64,000 bases of DNA. Origin: Dissulfurimicrobium hydrothermale. Its GTDB lineage: Bacteria > Desulfobacterota > Dissulfuribacteria > Dissulfuribacterales > Sh68. The first letter of the stretch is position 1, and each line of letters opens with the position of its first letter. The position numbers and the translations under genes are program-made. The DNA is taken from positions 776,306 through 840,305 of the forward strand of contig NZ_CP085041.1 of the NCBI RefSeq assembly GCF_022026155.1. Reading direction: 5' to 3'. The notes under the pieces were generated by a model. It made no database searches. It was not told where the DNA came from and saw nothing but the letters and a program-made list of their open reading frames with translations. Positions 60,558 through 64,000 of this stretch are shown one piece after another.

Positions 60558-60604
60558 GCAATCATGAACAGCAATTCATGATTGCGGTCTTTTGTTGCAA
60601 CAAA
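60558..60604 (+). promoter_or_regulatory. Paired inverted repeats just before nuoA (possible operator)
   Basis: An 11-bp perfect inverted repeat GCAATCATGAA (60558-60568) / TTCATGATTGC (60575-60585) is followed at 60591-60604 by the 14-base perfect palindrome TTTGTTGCAACAAA, which reaches the edge of the AGGGGG ribosome-binding site. A related TTGGTGCAATCG occurs near 60439. The symmetry suggests protein binding or an RNA hairpin controlling nuoA translation. Confidence 0.45.
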
Positions 60605-60613
60605 GGGGGTGGC

Positions 60614-60979
60614 ATGATGAGTGGGTTTGAGACCATAGTCATGTATCTGGGTATGTCTTTATTGGCCATCGCGGCGATGCTTGCCATCTCTGCAGCGCTT
60701 GGTCCGTTGCGTCCAACTCCAAATAAAAGAAGCACATATGAATGCGGCGTCCCGCTTCTCGATCCGGCAATCAAGCGTTATGATGTCAAATATTATCTAG
60801 TGGCAGTGCTGTTTCTCGTATTTGATCTAGAGACAGTCCTTATATATCCCTTGGCCGTTAGATATCGCGCCCTGGCTCAATATGGCTGGGGTGTTTTTTT
60901 TGAGGTCTTCATATTTGTCGCAGTTTTGTTGGCGGGTCTTTTTTATGCCATAAAGAAACGTGCGGTGGAATGGGAATAA
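60614..60979 (+). CDS. nuoA: NADH-quinone oxidoreductase subunit A
   Basis: A 121-residue membrane subunit of complex I with three helices. '[15 protein letters not shown]' contains the conserved Glu-Cys-Gly loop and '[20 protein letters not shown]' with the acidic residues of helix 2 is diagnostic. ATG 60614 is chosen because AAAGGGGGTGG precedes it; the frame opens further upstream inside the palindrome. It heads nuoA-B-C-D-H. Confidence 0.95.
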   Translation: MMSGFETIVMYLGMSLLAIAAMLAISAALGPLRPTPNKRSTYECGVPLLDPAIKRYDVKYYLVAVLFLVFDLETVLIYPLAVRYRALAQYGWGVFFEVFIFVAVLLAGLFYAIKKRAVEWE

Positions 60980-60992
60980 GAGGGAGAATCCA

Positions 60993-61508
60993 ATGGGGCT
61001 ACAGGCATACAGCGGTTCTGGGTGGATACTTACCAAGCTTGAAGATCTGATTAATTGGGGTCGCAAGAGGTCGCCGTGGCCGCTTCCTTACGGCACCGCC
61101 TGTTGCGGTATTGAGATGATGTGCGCGCTAGCCTCAGGTTATGATATGGCAAGATTCGGTGCAGAACGTCCAAGTTTTTCACCCCGCCAGGCGGATGTCC
61201 TTATAGAGGCAGGGACGATCACTAAAAAGATGGTCCCGATATTAAAAAGGATATATGACCAGATGGCTGAACCGAAGTGGGTGATAGCAATGGGGGCTTG
61301 TGCATGCAGCGGAGGCGTCTTCAGGACCTATTCCACGCTCCAAGGCATAGATAAGGTCATCCCGGTTGACGTCTATGTGCCAGGCTGCCCACCCAGACCC
61401 GAAGGTCTTTTGTACGCCCTTATTAAGGTTATGGAAAAGATCGAAAAGGACCATCCTCTCAGGAAGCAGTTTGATCAATTGAAGCTGGGGGTCGACAATG
61501 GAGCTTAA
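60993..61508 (+). CDS. nuoB: NADH-quinone oxidoreductase subunit B
   Basis: A 171-residue peripheral subunit carrying cluster N2, the last Fe-S cluster before quinone. The four Cys ligands are seen in '[13 protein letters not shown]' (adjacent pair), '[12 protein letters not shown]' and '[13 protein letters not shown]'. GGGAG lies seven bases before ATG 60993. It overlaps nuoC by 11 bases. Confidence 0.97.
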   Translation: MGLQAYSGSGWILTKLEDLINWGRKRSPWPLPYGTACCGIEMMCALASGYDMARFGAERPSFSPRQADVLIEAGTITKKMVPILKRIYDQMAEPKWVIAMGACACSGGVFRTYSTLQGIDKVIPVDVYVPGCPPRPEGLLYALIKVMEKIEKDHPLRKQFDQLKLGVDNGA

Positions 61509-62049
61509 AGACATGATCAGGGGGTGTCTTGGGCCATTAGCTGTGGCCATCGATGAATTTCGTGGGGATTTGAGCGTGGAGGTACCAAAGTCACACATAA
61601 TAGACGCCCTCCGCCGCCTTAAGGATGACCCTGGACTTGGTTTCGATTTTTTGAGCGACCTCTTTGGTGTGGATAATTCTGAGATTTATAAGAAAAAGAC
61701 CGCCTCTAAAAAACCAGGCGATGAGGGCCCAGAGACGCCTTCTGAGAATGACATGCCTTCGCCGCCACGTTTTGATGTGATCTACCTTCTGTTGTCATTA
61801 AAGACAAACAGGCGTCTGCGGGTTAAGGCGCGGATAGCTGAAGATGATCCAGTGATCGATAGTGTAACCTCCATATGGAAGGCGGCCACATGGCCGGAGC
61901 GGGAGGTGTTTGATATGTATGGTATACGCTTTAAGGGGCATCCTGACCTTAGAAGACTCCTGATGTGGGATGAGTTTCCGGCCCACCCCCTTAGAAAAGA
62001 TTATCCGCTTGAGGGTATGGGGGAGGAAAGGTGCCTAATTTACGAATAA
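61498..62049 (+). CDS. nuoC: NADH-quinone oxidoreductase subunit C
   Basis: A 183-residue peripheral subunit (30-kDa type). The C-terminal signature '[20 protein letters not shown]' and '[11 protein letters not shown]' is complete. Near residue 63-85 there is a charged low-complexity insert rich in Lys, Pro and Glu that most relatives lack; it sits before the central '[20 protein letters not shown]' strand and is probably a surface loop. NuoC and NuoD are separate genes here, unlike the E. coli fusion. Confidence 0.95.
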   Translation: MELKDMIRGCLGPLAVAIDEFRGDLSVEVPKSHIIDALRRLKDDPGLGFDFLSDLFGVDNSEIYKKKTASKKPGDEGPETPSENDMPSPPRFDVIYLLLSLKTNRRLRVKARIAEDDPVIDSVTSIWKAATWPEREVFDMYGIRFKGHPDLRRLLMWDEFPAHPLRKDYPLEGMGEERCLIYE

Positions 62050-62135
62050 ATCCTGAATTCCTTCAAAGGAAGAAGGGCGGTTGGGTTTGTTAAGGTTTGT
62101 TCGTAGGCTGGTGTTTTTAAAAACGGAGGGTAAAG

Positions 62136-63272
62136 GTGTTTCAAGATTCTTCTCTGTCAGGCCATTCTACTGGTGATTATGTCAAAATAAATATTGGGCC
62201 GTCTCATCCGGCCATGCACGGCACTTTGAGGGTTGTAGCCTGGACCGACGGGGAGACCGTCATAAAGGCAGATCCTGAGATAGGCTATTTGCATCGCGGC
62301 GTGGAAAAGATGGGCGAGTCGCTTACGTATCATCAATTCATCCCACTTACTGATAGATTGAATTACTGTTCCGCCATTTGTAATAACGTTGCATATGAGA
62401 TAGCAGTGGAGAAGTTGCTTGGCATTGAGATACCAGAAAAGGCCCAATTGATCCGCATTATAATGATGGAGCTTGCAAGGATAGCCGATCACCAGGTTTG
62501 TGTCGGCATCCTTGGCGTTGACCTCGGTGCATTCACGCCGTTTTTTTACCTGATTATCCAGCGCGAAGAGATATATGAAATATTTGAGTGGTATAACGGT
62601 GCTAGGCTTACCAATACATTCGGTCGTATAGGAGGGGTCGAGGCGGATCTGCCTGACGACTTTGAACAGAGATGGAAGGAGTTGAGGCCTAATCTTTTAA
62701 AGGCGATAGACGAAACCGATAAGCTCCTTACCCATAACCGCATCTGGATGGACAGAACTATAGGGGTTACCGCCTTTTCTCCGGAGGACGCCCTGAATTG
62801 GGGGTTTACAGGGCCTTGTCTAAGGGCCTGCGGGGTAAAAAGGGACCTTAGAAAAGACGAACCTTATTATATGTATGATAAGTTTGCCTTTGAGATCCCA
62901 GTAGGAAGGCATGGGGATGTCTTTGACCGCTATATGGTGCGCATGAGGGAGATGGAAGAGTCCATAAAGATTATTGACCAGGCATACAAGATGTATAAAG
63001 AGCTCCCGCCTGACGCCCCACTTATGGCAAAGGTGCCTAAGGTTATAAAGCCCCCTGAAGGTGAGGTGTACAGGGCGATCGAATCGCCGAACGGCGAGCT
63101 TGGTTTCTTTATAAAAAGCGATGGTTCTGATAAGCCTTACCGTATAAAGATCAGACCGCCTTGCTATATGGTCTATCAGGCGTTCCCTGAGATGGTTAAG
63201 GGCGAGATGATCGCCGACCTTATAGCCTGTCTAAGTAGTTTAAATGTCATTGCAGGCGAGTTGGATCGATAA
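62136..63272 (+). CDS. nuoD: NADH-quinone oxidoreductase subunit D
   Basis: A 378-residue peripheral subunit that forms the quinone site with NuoB. 'NIGPSHPAMHGTLRVVAWTD' contains the conserved HxxxH loop, 'IGYLHRGVEKMGESLTYHQF' and 'RLNYCSAICNNVAY' follow, and the C-terminal 'IADLIACLSSLNVIAGELDR' is typical. It starts at GTG 62136 with GGAGGG five bases before it. NuoH follows directly, so genes for the E, F and G subunits are not inserted as in E. coli. Confidence 0.96.
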   Translation: MFQDSSLSGHSTGDYVKINIGPSHPAMHGTLRVVAWTDGETVIKADPEIGYLHRGVEKMGESLTYHQFIPLTDRLNYCSAICNNVAYEIAVEKLLGIEIPEKAQLIRIIMMELARIADHQVCVGILGVDLGAFTPFFYLIIQREEIYEIFEWYNGARLTNTFGRIGGVEADLPDDFEQRWKELRPNLLKAIDETDKLLTHNRIWMDRTIGVTAFSPEDALNWGFTGPCLRACGVKRDLRKDEPYYMYDKFAFEIPVGRHGDVFDRYMVRMREMEESIKIIDQAYKMYKELPPDAPLMAKVPKVIKPPEGEVYRAIESPNGELGFFIKSDGSDKPYRIKIRPPCYMVYQAFPEMVKGEMIADLIACLSSLNVIAGELDR

Positions 63273-63290
63273 GGGGGAGGAGATCTGTCA

Positions 63291-64000
63291 ATGGATGATT
63301 GGTTGATAGCTTTGATAAAGGTTGTGTTCATCTGGGTCTGGGTACTCCTTATCGCAGTGGTTATGACCTGGGTTGAGCGCAGAGGGGCGTCAATGATCCA
63401 GGACCGCCTCGGACCTAACCGGGCGGGGCCGTTTGGGCTGTTTCAGCCACTTGCGGACGGTATAAAACTCTTTACCAAGGAAGACATAGTGCCGGAGAAC
63501 GCGAGGAAGATACTGTTTAATCTCGGCCCTGTTCTCTTTGCTTTGCCAGCCTTTTCGGCTTACGCCGTAGTGCCCTTCGGAGACAAGATTGTCATCGGAG
63601 GAAAAGAAATAATCCTGCAGGTGTCTGATATTAGTGTTGGTTTTCTGTATGTGGCCGCTTTGGGGGCAATGGCTGTTTACGGAATAATAGTGGGCGGTTG
63701 GGCGTCAAGTAACAAATATTCCATACTCGGCGGTCTTAGGTCGACGGCACAGCTTATTTCTTATGAGGTTCCATGGGGCCTTGCACTTCTTGCGATAACT
63801 TTCGTATATGGAACCTTCAGCTTGAGGGAGATAGCACTTGCTCAGCAAGGTACGTTCCTCGGATTTTTGCCCAACTGGGGGATATTCAAACAACCTTTGG
63901 GTTTTATCATTTTTATGGTGACAGCCTATGCTGAAGCAAATCGTGTACCTTTTGACCTGCCAGAGGCGGAAAGCGAGATCGTCGCTGGCTACCATACTGA
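63291..64000 (+). CDS. nuoH: NADH-quinone oxidoreductase subunit H (cut by the right edge)
   Basis: The frame starts at ATG 63291 after GGGGGAGGAG and is still open at base 64000, giving 236 residues of a protein that normally has about 330-350. 'VMTWVERRGASMIQDRLGPN' is the first conserved cytoplasmic loop, 'ISYEVPWGLALLAIT' the middle one and 'FMVTAYAEANRVPFDLPEAE' the quinone-channel loop, followed by 'SEIVAGYHTE'. It is the membrane subunit that joins the quinone site to the proton pumps. Confidence 0.96.
   Translation, partial: MDDWLIALIKVVFIWVWVLLIAVVMTWVERRGASMIQDRLGPNRAGPFGLFQPLADGIKLFTKEDIVPENARKILFNLGPVLFALPAFSAYAVVPFGDKIVIGGKEIILQVSDISVGFLYVAALGAMAVYGIIVGGWASSNKYSILGGLRSTAQLISYEVPWGLALLAITFVYGTFSLREIALAQQGTFLGFLPNWGIFKQPLGFIIFMVTAYAEANRVPFDLPEAESEIVAGYHT

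Overview
The window is a dense, ordinary-looking chromosomal stretch from an anaerobic, Gram-negative bacterium, most likely one of the Desulfobacterota (deltaproteobacterial) lineage. This placement is an inference from gene content, not a database match. The supporting content is: a Tol system and lipoproteins (so an outer membrane), futalosine-type menaquinone genes, ADP-forming acetyl-CoA synthetase, a complex I operon without the NADH-oxidising subunits, a short ThiC, an AMMECR1-type protein, and an ilv-psd-pss-leu amino-acid/phospholipid cluster. Base composition is near 50% GC by eye, except for one AT-rich island at about 38.56-41.52 kb.

Layout. 0-1.5 kb: end of rsmG, a CarS-like (CDP-archaeol synthase family) membrane protein and a PHP phosphoesterase. 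1.5-7.3 kb (minus strand): tolQ-tolR-tolA-tolB-cpoB followed by a periplasmic-binding-protein gene; pal is missing. 7.3-11.3 kb (minus): mqnD, mqnB, a ZnuB-like permease and a PAS histidine kinase. 11.5-21.9 kb (plus): ilvB-ilvH-ilvC-psd-pssA-leuA-leuC-leuD-leuB-asd, giving branched-chain amino acid synthesis, phosphatidylethanolamine synthesis and the aspartate pathway. 22.4-25.5 kb: a long class II aldolase, rsmD, coaD, an AMMECR1 protein and a 38-residue Cys-rich protein. 25.5-33.2 kb (minus): a zinc-ribbon protein, then rpsB-tsf-pyrH-frr-uppS-cdsA-dxr-rseP-tsaB, the conserved translation/envelope operon, with a candidate promoter and structured rpsB leader. 33.4-34.3 kb: hsp20 and a repeat-bearing lipoprotein.

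34.7-44 kb is the accessory part: a PpiC-type chaperone translationally coupled to a Wzm/Wzt polysaccharide exporter, an LpxL-like acyltransferase homologue, a methyltransferase-GT2 fusion, a GT4 fusion protein, a SLOG/DUF2493 protein and an orphan formyltransferase. A sharp AT-rich block begins at the start of the methyltransferase-GT2 gene and ends inside the coding sequence of the next one, so that gene looks like a recombinant.

44-59.7 kb: a small exported protein, rpe, an aminotransferase, rsmB-fmt-def, a serine hydrolase, a tRNA nucleotidyltransferase, thiC, then two L,D-transpeptidases flanking an OprI/Lpp-like lipoprotein ending in Lys-Lys, an acetate-energy pair (DRTGG protein plus ADP-forming acyl-CoA synthetase) and pyrF. 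59.8-64 kb: tRNA-Ala(GGC), a small hypothetical gene and nuoA-B-C-D-H, cut by the right edge.

The most interesting system-level idea is the envelope-tethering set: a Braun-lipoprotein-like substrate sits between two candidate L,D-transpeptidases in a genome whose tol operon has lost pal from its usual place.
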